Shown here in pieces: positions 35,253-43,601 of a stretch of DNA of 64,000 nt. The DNA is from DAORHV01 sp964458645 (lineage in GTDB: Bacteria; Patescibacteriota; Gracilibacteria; Peribacterales; Peribacteraceae): NCBI GenBank assembly GCA_964458645.1, contig CAYWJU010000005.1, positions 42,121-106,120 of the forward strand, read 5' to 3'. The notes under the pieces were generated by a model. The model was not told the DNA's origin and did no database searches. It saw nothing but the letters and a program-made list of their open reading frames with translations. Position 1 is the first letter of the stretch. Each line of letters opens with the position of its first letter. The position numbers and the translations under genes were made by a program.

Positions 35253-36056
35253 TTACGCTCCGCCCATGCTTTTGTGGACGCGCATGGCGATTCTGGCGGA
35301 CCAGGACAGTGGTGCCACTCGTGCCAAGTACGTGCCGATCCTGCTGCGCATACCGGGAATGACCACGTTCTTGCCGTCGAGCATGCCGCGGTAGCCGATC
35401 CGCGCCACCGTAGCGGCGTCGGCTAGGCCCATGGGCTTGCCGCCGAAAAGAAGCGATTTTTCCAAATGAGCGGCCTTCGCAAAACCCGTGCGCGTGGGTC
35501 CTGGGCACAGGCAGGTCACGGTAACGCCAGTGCCGCGAACTTCTTCAGTGAGTGCCGCACTGAGAGAAAGTACGTAGGCCTTGGTTGCGTAGTACGTGGC
35601 CATGAGCGGGCCTGGTTGAAACGCAGCGACAGAGGACACGTTCAGAATTTTGCCGCGACTGCGTGCAAGCATGCCTGGGAGTACCGCGCGGGTTAGCTCG
35701 GTCAGTGCGATGACATTCAATTGCAGCATTTGCCGAATGCGGGCGGCGTCGGCTTGGCTGAATGCGCCGGTGTCGCCGAAGCCGGCATTGTTCACCAGTG
35801 CCTCGAGCACGATGCCGTTTTCTTCCAGCCAGCGAGACAGGACTGCTGCCGCTCCGGGTTGCGCCAGGTCTTGCACCACCACGTAGATACGTCGCGCATG
35901 GTGCTTGCGCTCCAGTGCTGCTTTCAGCGTTTTCATGCGTTCTTCATCGCGACTGACTAATACAAGGTCGTACCCGTCGGCGGCGAAGAGTCGGCAAAAT
36001 TCCTCGCCCAGACCGCGAGATGCTCCGGTGATGAGGGCTGCAGGCTTGGAATGCAT
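35253..36056 (-). CDS. Short-chain dehydrogenase/reductase
   Basis: The 267-residue reading from the ATG at 36056 has a Rossmann fold with the cofactor motif TGASRGLGEEF, the NNAG motif (ALVNNAGFGDTG), the active-site Ser segment (ILNVSSVAAF) and the catalytic YYATKAYV (YxxxK). The C-terminal CLCPGPTRTGF fits classical SDRs. It oxidises or reduces an unknown small molecule with NAD(P). A longer reading to 36209 adds a non-conserved leader. It converges on the phospholipase D gene with a 2-base gap. Confidence 0.9.
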   Translation of the reverse strand: MHSKPAALITGASRGLGEEFCRLFAADGYDLVLVSRDEERMKTLKAALERKHHARRIYVVVQDLAQPGAAAVLSRWLEENGIVLEALVNNAGFGDTGAFSQADAARIRQMLQLNVIALTELTRAVLPGMLARSRGKILNVSSVAAFQPGPLMATYYATKAYVLSLSAALTEEVRGTGVTVTCLCPGPTRTGFAKAAHLEKSLLFGGKPMGLADAATVARIGYRGMLDGKNVVIPGMRSRIGTYLARVAPLSWSARIAMRVHKSMGGA

Positions 36057-36220
36057 AGTGGTCTGAACATCCGTAGAATACGCGCCCTTGGCGGACATCT
36101 CATAGATGACTTTTTTGGCTTTCGGTTCAAAAAAATAGGCCACAGTATGACTTCGCGCGACGCAGTGGATTGCGTCAAACGTCGAAATCCCGATACTGAT
36201 GCCGCTCAAAATCGAGTTTC

Positions 36221-36685
36221 ATGCAGCATCTCAAGTACTTTTCGGCCAAGACGACAGCGGAAGCCCCTGCAGTGCATCCAGAGGTTTTGGCACTGCATGA
36301 ACAGCATCCGCATGCCACCGTGGAGCAGGTTGCATATTGGTGGAACCGGTTCAGCGGTAACTTGAAAAAGGCAGCCGGTTTGCTGGAGCTTGGCAAATCT
36401 CGTCCGACGGCAATTATGTTGCCGGGTGCTCACAGCAGGCTGGCGTTCGATCGTCCGCAGGGCGGCTCATCTGTGCCATGGATGGAGGTCATGGGCGATG
36501 AATTCGAGTCCGCAGATGGTGGTGGCAAGTTTGACCAAGATCGTCATGCGAAGCAGACAGTGAATCATGCACTGATTTTCACGCGTCAGCGTTTAGGCAA
36601 AAAGATCAACGCATTGGGTGATACGAACCGCCTGTTCTCGCTTGTCATTGACCCTGAATGGGAGGCGATGGCGAATAATTCGTAA
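36221..36685 (+). CDS. Hypothetical protein
   Basis: This 154-residue protein is soluble-looking, with a His-rich N-terminal region (HPEVLALHEQHPHATVEQVA) that reads as a helical domain with a turn (YWWNRFSGNLKKAAGLLELG). The part LKKAAGLLELGKSRPT resembles a helix-turn-helix of the Fis type, but the match is loose. No family is recognised. No TANNNT box stands at the usual distance. Confidence 0.45.
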   Translation: MQHLKYFSAKTTAEAPAVHPEVLALHEQHPHATVEQVAYWWNRFSGNLKKAAGLLELGKSRPTAIMLPGAHSRLAFDRPQGGSSVPWMEVMGDEFESADGGGKFDQDRHAKQTVNHALIFTRQRLGKKINALGDTNRLFSLVIDPEWEAMANNS

Positions 36686-36761
36686 AATTCATCCCTTGCA
36701 GAGATCGACCTGCAATTGAGGGGCGGCGCTTTCATGTGTGCGTGTTTTTTTGAGAATGTGT

Positions 36762-36837
36762 TGGTGGGTCGAGTGGGGTTCGAACCCACGACCAATGCCT
36801 TAAAAGGGCACTGCTCTACCAGCTGAGCTATCGACCC
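36762..36837 (-). tRNA. tRNA-Lys (anticodon TTT)
   Basis: Complete cloverleaf on the reverse strand: acceptor GGGTCGA/TCGACCC, D arm GCTC/GAGC, anticodon stem GTGCC/GGCAT closing CTTTTAA, T arm GTGGG-TTCGAAC-CCCAC. The anticodon is TTT. A discriminator A and an encoded CCA follow. Confidence 0.96.
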
Positions 36838-36927
36838 AGAGTGCAAGACGACAAAAGAGCGGAAAAAGGCGTGGCGTGATTATACGGTAGTTACCGCAGT
36901 TGTCAGCATCTCTTTGCGGGACCTGGC

Positions 36928-37434
36928 TTACCAGGCGTATTCGCGCACCATGCGCAGCACTTTGCCAATGCGGTCGTTGGTCGGGACATCGTTATGTCGT
37001 TCCCAAATATGGCTCTCCATGGCGCCGAGCTTAATGGTGAGCGTGGTGCGGCCTTCGTCGACGGGGACGTCTTGGTCCGGTGTTTCTTGCTCCCATGCCT
37101 GAATGTCCACCAGCAGCTTTGCCAACGAGCGTATTTCTTCAATGGAAAGGTCGTGTGCCGTGGGTTGGCTTTTTTCCGGCGCGACAACTTCTTGTTCCAC
37201 ACGGCCGTTGCCATGAACCGTTGTGCGTACACCGCCTTCCAGTCCGCCCACGTCGTCGTAGATGATTGTCAGATCTGAAGGGTCCGATTTTCCATCGACG
37301 ATCGCGTTCAATCGTGTTTCAAGCGTATGCATTCCGGCTGGGAGAACCGGTTTCGATGCATCCTGCATATTGCAACCGACAACGAATACGAGCGCGACTG
37401 CGCCGAATGCGACGAGAGGAGTGGAGTATTGCAT
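36928..37434 (-). CDS. Lipoprotein of unknown function
   Basis: The 168-residue reading from the ATG at 37434 begins with a lipoprotein signal (STPLVAFGAVALVFVVGC, lipobox VVGC, Cys at about residue 21). The mature protein has beta segments (LTIIYDDVGGLEGGVRTTVH) and an acidic region, and ends in a short helix. No family is recognised. TACAGT at 37442-37447 lies seven bases before the ATG. Only 23 bases separate it from the divergent tatD gene. Confidence 0.65.
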   Translation of the reverse strand: MQYSTPLVAFGAVALVFVVGCNMQDASKPVLPAGMHTLETRLNAIVDGKSDPSDLTIIYDDVGGLEGGVRTTVHGNGRVEQEVVAPEKSQPTAHDLSIEEIRSLAKLLVDIQAWEQETPDQDVPVDEGRTTLTIKLGAMESHIWERHNDVPTNDRIGKVLRMVREYAW

Positions 37435-37441
37435 GCAGCAA

Positions 37442-37451
37442 ACTGTACCAT
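37442..37451. promoter_or_regulatory. Overlapping divergent -10 boxes
   Basis: In ten bases (CTGTACCATG region) the plus strand carries TACCAT (37446-37451), six bases before the tatD GTG, and the minus strand carries TACAGT (37442-37447), seven bases before the lipoprotein ATG. The boxes share two bases, so polymerase could occupy only one promoter at a time. Confidence 0.55.
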
Positions 37452-37457
37452 GCTTTC

Positions 37458-38216
37458 GTGATCGATTCGCATTGCCATCTGGCCGATACAAAATTCGATG
37501 CCGACATTGAGGCTGTCATTACGCGAGCCAATGCTGCGGGCGTATCGCAGATGATTTGCATCGCCGATAGCATGGCTGAAGGCGAGAAGTGTCGCGCCAT
37601 TGCCGAGCGGTTTGGGTGCGTCTCATGGACGATGGGCGTGCATCCACACGTTGCTTCCGACTTCGACATGACTCGTGATCCGGATGTGCTGCGCGCGGCG
37701 CTCAAACACCCCAAGTGCAAGGCGGTGGGGGAGATCGGATTGGATTACCACTACATGAACAGCCCCAAAGACGTGCAACAGCGCGTGTTCGAAGAACAGC
37801 TGAAGATCGCAAAAGAATCCGATGTTCCGGCCGTCGTGCATTGCCGCGACGCGGTGGAGGATGTGTGGGCAATCATCAATCACGTACAGCCGAAGAAGTT
37901 GGTTGTGCATTGCTGCACCGAGCGCTGGCAAGATGTAGAACGCTTCGTGGCGGCAGGATATTTTTTGTCCTTCACCGGCATTGCGACGTATCCGAAATCC
38001 GACGTCATCCGCGACTGCATCGCACGGTGTCCGCTGGCGCAGATGATGATCGAAACCGACAGTCCGTACCTGGCACCGGTGCCGCACCGCGGCAAGCGCA
38101 ACGAGCCGTCGTTCGTTGCCGAGGTCGCGGCGACTATCGCCAAAACCAAGAACATGGACCTTGCCGATGTGATCACCGCCATGGATGCCAATACAGTGAC
38201 GTTCTTCGGGCTCTAG
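37458..38216 (+). CDS. tatD: TatD family hydrolase
   Basis: The 252-residue reading from the GTG at 37458 is a TIM-barrel metal-dependent hydrolase: DSHCHLAD at the very start (HxH metal site), GEIGLDYHYM (Glu ligand), VVHCRDA and METDSPYLAP (final Asp). TatD enzymes are 3'-5' DNA exonucleases or deoxyribonucleases linked to repair and DNA turnover. The HxH motif lies within the first seven residues, as is normal, and TACCAT at 37446-37451 ends six bases before the GTG; together they fix the start. Confidence 0.92.
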   Translation: MIDSHCHLADTKFDADIEAVITRANAAGVSQMICIADSMAEGEKCRAIAERFGCVSWTMGVHPHVASDFDMTRDPDVLRAALKHPKCKAVGEIGLDYHYMNSPKDVQQRVFEEQLKIAKESDVPAVVHCRDAVEDVWAIINHVQPKKLVVHCCTERWQDVERFVAAGYFLSFTGIATYPKSDVIRDCIARCPLAQMMIETDSPYLAPVPHRGKRNEPSFVAEVAATIAKTKNMDLADVITAMDANTVTFFGL

Positions 38217-38288
38217 ACGACGAAAGACAGGGTGGAGGCTTTGCCCTACAATCGGTGCAGCATTGCCTTGTGCTTTTGCTCAACGACT

Positions 38289-38307
38289 TGCGCTCGTAGC
38301 TCAATGG
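38289..38307 (+). repeat. Truncated copy of the 5' end of tRNA-Arg
   Basis: Nineteen bases (TGCGCTCGTAGCTCAATGG) are identical to 38381-38399, the base before and the first 18 bases of the tRNA-Arg gene 92 bases downstream. After this point the sequence diverges into a CCCGCTTGCGGG hairpin and does not form a tRNA. The region 38217-38381 holds nothing else that I recognise. Confidence 0.75.
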
Positions 38308-38381
38308 CCCAGCCCGCTTGCGGGCGTCAGAGAGAAAAGGGGGTCGCTCGATCATTGCGAAGAACAGCCGAAAAAAGACAT

Positions 38382-38457
38382 GCGCTCGTAGCTCAATGGA
38401 TAGAGCGTCGCCCTCCGAAGGCGAAGGTTGTGGGTTCGACCCCCGCCGAGCGCACCA
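38382..38457 (+). tRNA. tRNA-Arg (anticodon CCG)
   Basis: Acceptor GCGCTCG pairs with CGAGCGC, the anticodon stem TCGCC/GGCGA closes CTCCGAA (anticodon CCG), and the T arm has TTCGACC. A discriminator A and an encoded CCA end the gene. It reads the CGG codon. Confidence 0.94.
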
Positions 38458-38464
38458 TTCCTCT

Positions 38465-38495
38465 CACGAAAGGAAACCTCCGGTTTCCTCTCGTG
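38465..38495 (+). terminator. Strong hairpin after tRNA-Arg
   Basis: CACGAAAGGAAACC and GGTTTCCTCTCGTG form an almost perfect stem with a 3-base loop, seven bases past the tRNA. No clear T run follows, so it may be a processing or termination signal of another kind. A second hairpin, GGCAGGC-GAA-GCCTGCC, follows at about 38524-38540. Confidence 0.5.
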
Positions 38496-38591
38496 GGCTC
38501 TCCTTCAGAGAAGAGTCGCTCCAGGCAGGCGAAGCCTGCCTTCGCGAGTTTTGGAATACAGACGAAAGTGCCCAACGCGCACCACACTCCA

Positions 38592-39650
38592 TTACAGAGA
38601 GACACGTTCTTTCACGAGAGCATCTTCGCGCGCATCAGGTTGTTGTATTGGCACAGTATGAACCCGACGGATGTCTGCCTGCAGTCGTGGAATGTGCGGC
38701 AGATAAAAACGCTTTGCTAACTTCACGCTCCACTCATGGTATTTGCGCAGGAATGGAATCGATGGACAGCCGGTCCAGGGCTCGTTGATGGACGGGGGAT
38801 TGCGCAACACCTCATCGAACACTTCGGGCTTGATTTCCAGCGTCAGGCGGCCGTCGCCGCGGTCAGCAATAAGAAATTTTTTCCAGTCGTATGGTCTTTC
38901 CAACATGTGGTCCGGAGTGCCGCGCAGAATGGAGCGGATTGCCAAGAATATATCTTCGTGAGCATCGGCAAGAGCGGCAACCACCGATACGGAACCTTCG
39001 GACAGCGCCTCGGCTTCTTGCGCAGTAAGATCATGATCGTATCCAAGCACCGAAACCCGCGGCAGCACTCCTTGCGTACGCCATTCGGCGTCGCGGGCTG
39101 CACGGAATCCTTGTCGAGTGGCGGCATCCGTCCCCCAGCGCTTTTCGCCCATTACCGAGAGCGTGTGCGGGTTCGTAACGAGTCCGACCAGCAACGTATC
39201 TGCAGCGGCATAGCGTTCGGGGACACCGGTTTCGCTTGCGAAATCAGGATGAAGCGTCGCTTGGCAACGAGCCCCGAATCGGTTGATGGCCGCATCGATC
39301 GTTGGGTTCGATACATAGAGTAATGATTGTGTGATGGCATTCGCATCATTCAAGCCTTGGAGATAGCTAGCGTATCCTTCTTCATCGAATGCCATGCCGC
39401 TTGGTCCTTGCAGGCCAAGGTGTTGATCGTCCTGCAAGACGGTGGAGAACTGGTCGCGCCACATGTCGGGCAACGTGCGGAACAACCAGTATGCCCGCAG
39501 TACTTTTGGGTGAGCATCGGGTCCAGGAGGGGCTTTCATCTTAAACACGTTCACATGCTCTATGCCGAGTGCGGCATGCAACTCTTGCATCTGCTGGGCA
39601 GTGCTCGGTGTCTCCGGTCCAGAGAAAGGTGTGTGCATGGGGGCAACCAT
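38592..39650 (-). CDS. Hypothetical protein
   Basis: This 352-residue protein is soluble-looking with no signal peptide. It has an N-terminal Pro/Ser-rich stretch and then a region with many helices and aromatic residues (PKVLRAYWLFRTLPDMWRDQ, CPSIPFLRKYHEWSVKLAKR). No family or catalytic motif is recognised. TAGTAT at 39659-39664 gives a near-leaderless start. It converges on the tRNA-Arg gene. Confidence 0.5.
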   Translation of the reverse strand: MVAPMHTPFSGPETPSTAQQMQELHAALGIEHVNVFKMKAPPGPDAHPKVLRAYWLFRTLPDMWRDQFSTVLQDDQHLGLQGPSGMAFDEEGYASYLQGLNDANAITQSLLYVSNPTIDAAINRFGARCQATLHPDFASETGVPERYAAADTLLVGLVTNPHTLSVMGEKRWGTDAATRQGFRAARDAEWRTQGVLPRVSVLGYDHDLTAQEAEALSEGSVSVVAALADAHEDIFLAIRSILRGTPDHMLERPYDWKKFLIADRGDGRLTLEIKPEVFDEVLRNPPSINEPWTGCPSIPFLRKYHEWSVKLAKRFYLPHIPRLQADIRRVHTVPIQQPDAREDALVKERVSL

Positions 39651-39748
39651 TGTAAAGAATACTATTCATTTGGCAAGGGCGCATGCTGCACATTCGCGCT
39701 ATGGTACATTCTGTTAAAAGTTCATATGCACCTGGTACAAGGCCTTGC

Positions 39749-40618
39749 CTATACCAAATGCAGAATATGCCACACTTCCGTAAGGCCCCAGATTGCCAGA
39801 CCGACGAATGCCAGTGAGCCGAGGAAAGAAATGATGGGCTGTTTCACCAAGCGAATGGTCGTATCCGGCGATAAGAACAGGCACAGGTTGAGGAGCATGT
39901 GGCCGAGCAAGACACCTACGGCGAATCCGTATACGTGCACCACGTTGAACAACGGCACGTACCCGGCGAAGTCATCCAGGCCGAGAATGAACGGAATGGA
40001 GCCGGAAAACACAAGCAGACCCGTAAGGTTATAGGACTTCGTGACGTTGAGTGTGGCGTGAGGGATGAGCCGTCCGAGCACCGGAGAGAAGATTTTGTTG
40101 ATGCGCGATAGTACGGCTTTGCACCATTGAACGGCAGATTTGAACACGGTCGGATAGTTCGCGGCATCTTCGCTTTCGGCGTGCTCCAAGCCGTCTTCCG
40201 CAAGTTTGAGCAGCACCAATGACGCAATGAGCACCATGAGTGCAAGCAGCCATTCGATTTCGCGGAAGAAGTTCCACAGTGCCAAGATGATGAACGTGCC
40301 GAGCGCGTTCCCCAGTGCCGTGCCGGATTCGATCGCGATACGATTCTTCCACCCCGGATGCGTGCGCATCAGGTGGCCGATGAAAATGGCAAAGTCGATG
40401 GATGTTTTCAGATAGATCGTCAGGCCCACCAGCACGTCGGCCCAGAGGATTTTGGACAGAATAGGTTCACCTGGCGAGAAGTGATTGAGTAACACGACTT
40501 CGCCGTGGAGCATTGCCCATAACACGCCGAATGAGACGACTGTCAGAATGAGTGGTACGACTTGTTCCAGCCACCAGTTGTGGCGTGAGGGTGAGGAGGG
40601 AGAGGCGATTGTTTGCAT
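39749..40618 (-). CDS. Polytopic membrane protein
   Basis: This 289-residue protein has about seven hydrophobic segments. The central part carries charged residues near helices (LLKLAEDGLEHAESEDAANY; HLMRTHPGWKNRIAIESGTA), and GLLVFSGSIPFILGLDDFAG recalls small-solute exporter helices with a Pro and Asp pair. The family is not recognised with confidence. TATACT at 40631-40636 leaves a leader of about six bases. Confidence 0.55.
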   Translation of the reverse strand: MQTIASPSSPSRHNWWLEQVVPLILTVVSFGVLWAMLHGEVVLLNHFSPGEPILSKILWADVLVGLTIYLKTSIDFAIFIGHLMRTHPGWKNRIAIESGTALGNALGTFIILALWNFFREIEWLLALMVLIASLVLLKLAEDGLEHAESEDAANYPTVFKSAVQWCKAVLSRINKIFSPVLGRLIPHATLNVTKSYNLTGLLVFSGSIPFILGLDDFAGYVPLFNVVHVYGFAVGVLLGHMLLNLCLFLSPDTTIRLVKQPIISFLGSLAFVGLAIWGLTEVWHILHLV

Positions 40619-40657
40619 ATGTGGGCGGCGAGTATAGCAGCCGCCTGCACGCCGTCA

Positions 40658-41062
40658 TTAACTCATTTTTGTGTGTGGTTGCAACATGCTGACGCGGTTG
40701 CCTTCAGGGTCTATGAATGCCGCGTGCCAGCCCACGCCCGGAATATCCATGGGCTCGCCATCCAGCTTGCCGCCCGATTTCTTCACGATCTCAATGTGTG
40801 CCTTTATGTCCTCCACTGCAATCACCAGCGACGGAGCCTGATTTGCGTCGGTTCGCTCGTAGAAGCCTCCGTTGATCATACCCGGCTTCTGGATCATGCC
40901 TGTCTTTGCGTCGGTTTCGCCGGTGTGTGCCACGACATAGTTGCCCATTTCGATGCCGAGTTGCTGCATCTTCCAGCCGAATGCTTTCTCATAAAATTGT
41001 TTCATGCGCTCGCGGTCGCGGGCGGGCATTTCGAAATGTACGACGGGGTTCATGGATGGCAT
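40658..41062 (-). CDS. VOC family (glyoxalase-like) protein
   Basis: This 134-residue protein has the paired beta-alpha-beta-beta-beta units of the vicinal oxygen chelate fold: VVHFEMPARDRERMKQFYEK at the start and GVGWHAAFIDPEGNRVSMLQ at the end, with the usual FIDPEGN turn. VOC proteins are metal enzymes or resistance proteins; the substrate is unknown. A second VOC gene lies at 45656-46081. Confidence 0.88.
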   Translation of the reverse strand: MPSMNPVVHFEMPARDRERMKQFYEKAFGWKMQQLGIEMGNYVVAHTGETDAKTGMIQKPGMINGGFYERTDANQAPSLVIAVEDIKAHIEIVKKSGGKLDGEPMDIPGVGWHAAFIDPEGNRVSMLQPHTKMS

Positions 41063-41119
41063 GACCTCAGTGTGCCAAGAAGGGCGATTGCCTACAATCT
41101 TTTCTGCGCAGCGGTCACT

Positions 41120-41635
41120 CTAGATGAGGCGACTGTCGTACGCCCAGTGCAGTACGGCTTGGCGTTGGCGCCGGCGGCAGGTCAGGTCGCCTGGTGCGCA
41201 GTTGGCGCGGATTTGGGCGATGTGCCTGCGAATGGCGTACCAACGCTTGATTTGGCGATCGTCTTCCATGGGCATGCGGCGGCCGCGGTAGTAACGGCAA
41301 TACCACTGGAACCAACCGCGCGGATCGGCCGGGTGGATCCAGCCGTTCTTGCGCCAGACGGAGAGCGGCTGACTGGCGTTGATGCCGAAACAATTCAACG
41401 AGGCGTCGTGTTTCTCGTGGCAGAGTTTTGCGTTCGCGAACCAATCGGACGGGAATTCATCTCGACAATCGGTCATGTACTTGCCGCCGAACACGCCCAG
41501 CTCCAACATTTGCTTGGGAGTGAGTTCGGGTTGGAAGCGGGGATCGAAGTTCTTGCCTTCTGGCTCCGTCAGCACGTACGTGCAGCGTTGCATTTGGTCA
41601 TGCACTGTGACTGTCAGCGGTTTGCGTGTTGCCAT
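41120..41635 (-). CDS. Conserved protein of unknown function
   Basis: This 171-residue protein is rich in Trp, Tyr, Cys and Arg. Blocks such as DPRFQPELTPKQMLELGVFG, LNCFGINASQPLSVWRKNGW and DPRGWFQWYCRYYRGRRMP look strongly conserved; I recall similar uncharacterised proteins in bacteria and plants but cannot name the family. The basic, aromatic surface suggests nucleic-acid binding (inference). TAAGAT at 41642-41647 ends six bases before the ATG. Confidence 0.6.
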   Translation of the reverse strand: MATRKPLTVTVHDQMQRCTYVLTEPEGKNFDPRFQPELTPKQMLELGVFGGKYMTDCRDEFPSDWFANAKLCHEKHDASLNCFGINASQPLSVWRKNGWIHPADPRGWFQWYCRYYRGRRMPMEDDRQIKRWYAIRRHIAQIRANCAPGDLTCRRRQRQAVLHWAYDSRLI

Positions 41636-41644
41636 GAAGTGATC

Positions 41645-42172
41645 TTATTTACCAAATAACATCTTGTTCACGAGCGACGTTGCTGGGTCAAAATCCGGTC
41701 CATACACCAGCGTGGCTCCAAGTGCACCGACGATGCTCAGTCCGACAAAGCCAAGAATTGCCAAGATTGGCGCAATCGGCGTAGTCAGGATCGTCCTGGC
41801 GACGCGTACGACGATTCGCAGCGGAGATGTCACGCTCTTCGGTATCAACTTGCGCACGGACGGATTCTCTCTGAGCCAGAGTACGAGGTAGCTGAATGCA
41901 AGCACTGCATAGGCCCAGGTCGTGATTTTGGCGAAGAGTGCGTGCATCTCCAAAACGTTGTGGGTCTGCGAACCCGGAGTAGCACCAAACAGATGCTCGG
42001 CGACTTCGCCGGTTTGCAGGCTGGCAAACGCCCCCATTGTTCCGGCGATGACTAAGACGGCGCGGACCTGGGTCCAGTAGGGTGCTTTGGTCCAGCGTCT
42101 AATGACTTCGAAGAAGCTGTACAGGCACAGCAGCGCGATAGGAAAGTGGACGACGATGGGGTGGAGATTCAT
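41645..42172 (-). CDS. DUF2231 membrane protein
   Basis: This 175-residue protein begins MNLHPIVVHFPIALLCLYSF, the typical opening of DUF2231 proteins (His-Pro-x-x-VHFP). Three or four membrane helices follow. MHALFAKITTWAYAVLAF carries a second conserved His. The function of the family is unknown; a redox or haem role has been suggested from its histidines. TAGAAT at 42179-42184 ends six bases before the ATG. The gene lies 9 bases upstream of the start of the 41120-41635 gene on the same strand. Confidence 0.8.
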   Translation of the reverse strand: MNLHPIVVHFPIALLCLYSFFEVIRRWTKAPYWTQVRAVLVIAGTMGAFASLQTGEVAEHLFGATPGSQTHNVLEMHALFAKITTWAYAVLAFSYLVLWLRENPSVRKLIPKSVTSPLRIVVRVARTILTTPIAPILAILGFVGLSIVGALGATLVYGPDFDPATSLVNKMLFGK

Positions 42173-42242
42173 AAGCGGATTCTACTCCTTTTCTTCATGT
42201 TTTCCTCTGGTATTCGGGCAACATGGAGTACCGTGTTCTTCT

Positions 42243-42518
42243 ATGAAGAAGCAAGTCACTCTCGCCGAGGCACAGGCTGTTGCCGCATCCATTCGGATCG
42301 ACTGGCAGGTTGCCAAATTCTCAACTGAAGAGTTCCGCCGCGGCATGGAGGTGGAATTCGAGCATGGCAGTCACGATCCGGAAACGAACGTCACGAATGA
42401 TGATCCGATGCTCACGGGGAAAATCGCCTGGGCTCATTTGAAAGAATTCCCGGATTACTATCAGCGCTTACAGAAGCTGGAAGACGAAGCCGATGCGTAC
42501 TGGAGCACGCGGAAATAG
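42243..42518 (+). CDS. DUF5661 family small protein
   Basis: The 91-residue reading from the ATG at 42243 matches the DUF5661 pattern: FSTEEFRRGMEVEFEHGSHD, then NVTNDDPMLTGKIAWAHLKE and FPDYYQRLQKLEDEA. The conserved His, Glu and Asp suggest a metal or ligand site; no function is known. TACCGT at 42229-42234 leaves a 2-base leader, which helps to fix the start over the longer frame. Confidence 0.78.
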   Translation: MKKQVTLAEAQAVAASIRIDWQVAKFSTEEFRRGMEVEFEHGSHDPETNVTNDDPMLTGKIAWAHLKEFPDYYQRLQKLEDEADAYWSTRK

Positions 42519-42659
42519 ATAGAATGAGTAGCTTTTGGTCGGAGGTGTTTTTCGTGTGGATATGGAGCTCCTTTTGGGAGCGTGTTCGGAACTACTCAGT
42601 GTCTCTTCAGTCGAGGGATTAACGGAAGCAGAAGTAGATAGCCCTATCCTCGATTGCAT

Positions 42660-43271
42660 TTAATTGACCGCATCCGTTTTTTGCGAGAGGAGATGCTCGA
42701 TCTCCCGAGTAGTCTCGCCGGCCAAGAGCTCCAGGTCTGCCAGGCGCCGCACGGCCGCAGTCGGCAATTTTTCCAGCCGATTGGCATATTGCCTATGCCG
42801 TGCTTTCACCGCTGCCGGGGAAGTACTCATACTTGCCGCGCGCATCCAGTCCCGCCGAAAGAGCTCATCGTAGATCTCATTGGCGATGCGGCGTCGTTCG
42901 TCGCGGGGCAACGACTGGTCCACAGCGATGGAATTCATACCCCATATCCCCGACGCTCTGCGAAACATGACTTTCGCCTTTCCTCTGACATTCCCTGCTT
43001 CGTCGCACCAGAGGACTTCGAAGTAGCTCCCCAGCGTCCCTTCTTTCTCTCTTACCGTCAGGCCGGGCGGACCGGACTCGATATTCAGCGCCTTTTCCGC
43101 CCATTCGGCGGACTCCGGCTCACTCTCGGCAACGCGTTTTTCCAGCGGCGTAAGGAGATAGCGGATTGCGTCGCGCGCCTGTCGCACATTGGCGAATCCG
43201 GCTGCGTGTACGGCTTCTTCGAGGTCTCTGTCAGCTGAGTTGTTGGTATGTGTTTGGAGATCTTCAATCAT
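42660..43271 (-). CDS. Hypothetical protein
   Basis: The 203-residue reading from the ATG at 43271 (a TTG precedes it) looks mostly helical at both ends, with a beta-rich centre (GTLGSYFEVLWCDEAGNVRG). The C-terminal region (PAAVKARHRQYANRLEKLP, LADLELLAGETTREIEHLL) may form a coiled coil. TATAAT at 43279-43284 places transcription start within a base of the ATG. No family is recognised. Confidence 0.5.
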   Translation of the reverse strand: MIEDLQTHTNNSADRDLEEAVHAAGFANVRQARDAIRYLLTPLEKRVAESEPESAEWAEKALNIESGPPGLTVREKEGTLGSYFEVLWCDEAGNVRGKAKVMFRRASGIWGMNSIAVDQSLPRDERRRIANEIYDELFRRDWMRAASMSTSPAAVKARHRQYANRLEKLPTAAVRRLADLELLAGETTREIEHLLSQKTDAVN

Positions 43272-43371
43272 CAAGTATATTATAACATAATTTACAAATT
43301 ACATCACCGTTCATGCTGAAAGAATGAATCAGAAAATATTGGCTCGCGGTGGTGGGTTGATGTGAGGATGT

Positions 43372-43445
43372 TGGAGCGGGTAGCGGGAATCGAACCCGCA
43401 TCTGCGCCATGGCAAGGCGCCGTACTACCACTGTACGATACCCGC
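43372..43445 (-). tRNA. tRNA-Gly (anticodon GCC)
   Basis: Complete cloverleaf on the reverse strand: acceptor GCGGGTA/TACCCGC, anticodon stem GCGCC/GGCGC closing TTGCCAT (anticodon GCC), T arm GCGGG-TTCGATT-CCCGC, encoded CCA. It complements the tRNA-Gly(TCC) at 8728-8802. Confidence 0.95.
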
Positions 43446-43543
43446 AGATTCAAAAGAGCCTGCCAATGCTACACAACGGGGCCTTGGGTTGCAAGGATGC
43501 TTTCCCATGCAAATTTGCCGAGATGCTAGCGCCAATACGCAAA

Positions 43544-43572
43544 CACCCGCAGGACGCTGTGTCCCGCGGGTG
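43544..43572 (-). terminator. Hairpin after the SLH-CHRD gene
   Basis: CACCCGC-G-GGAC, a short loop and GTCC-T-GCGGGTG pair on the reverse strand 30 bases after the stop, followed by only three T. It is probably the terminator, though weaker in its T run than those at 13678 and 24616. Confidence 0.65.
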
Positions 43573-43601
43573 CAATGCGGCTGCTTGTCTGGAGTGAATG
43601 A

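Noticed and set aside
38289..38345. A second functional tRNA-Arg
   Set aside because: Only the first 18 bases match; there is no anticodon or T arm, so it is listed as a repeat.
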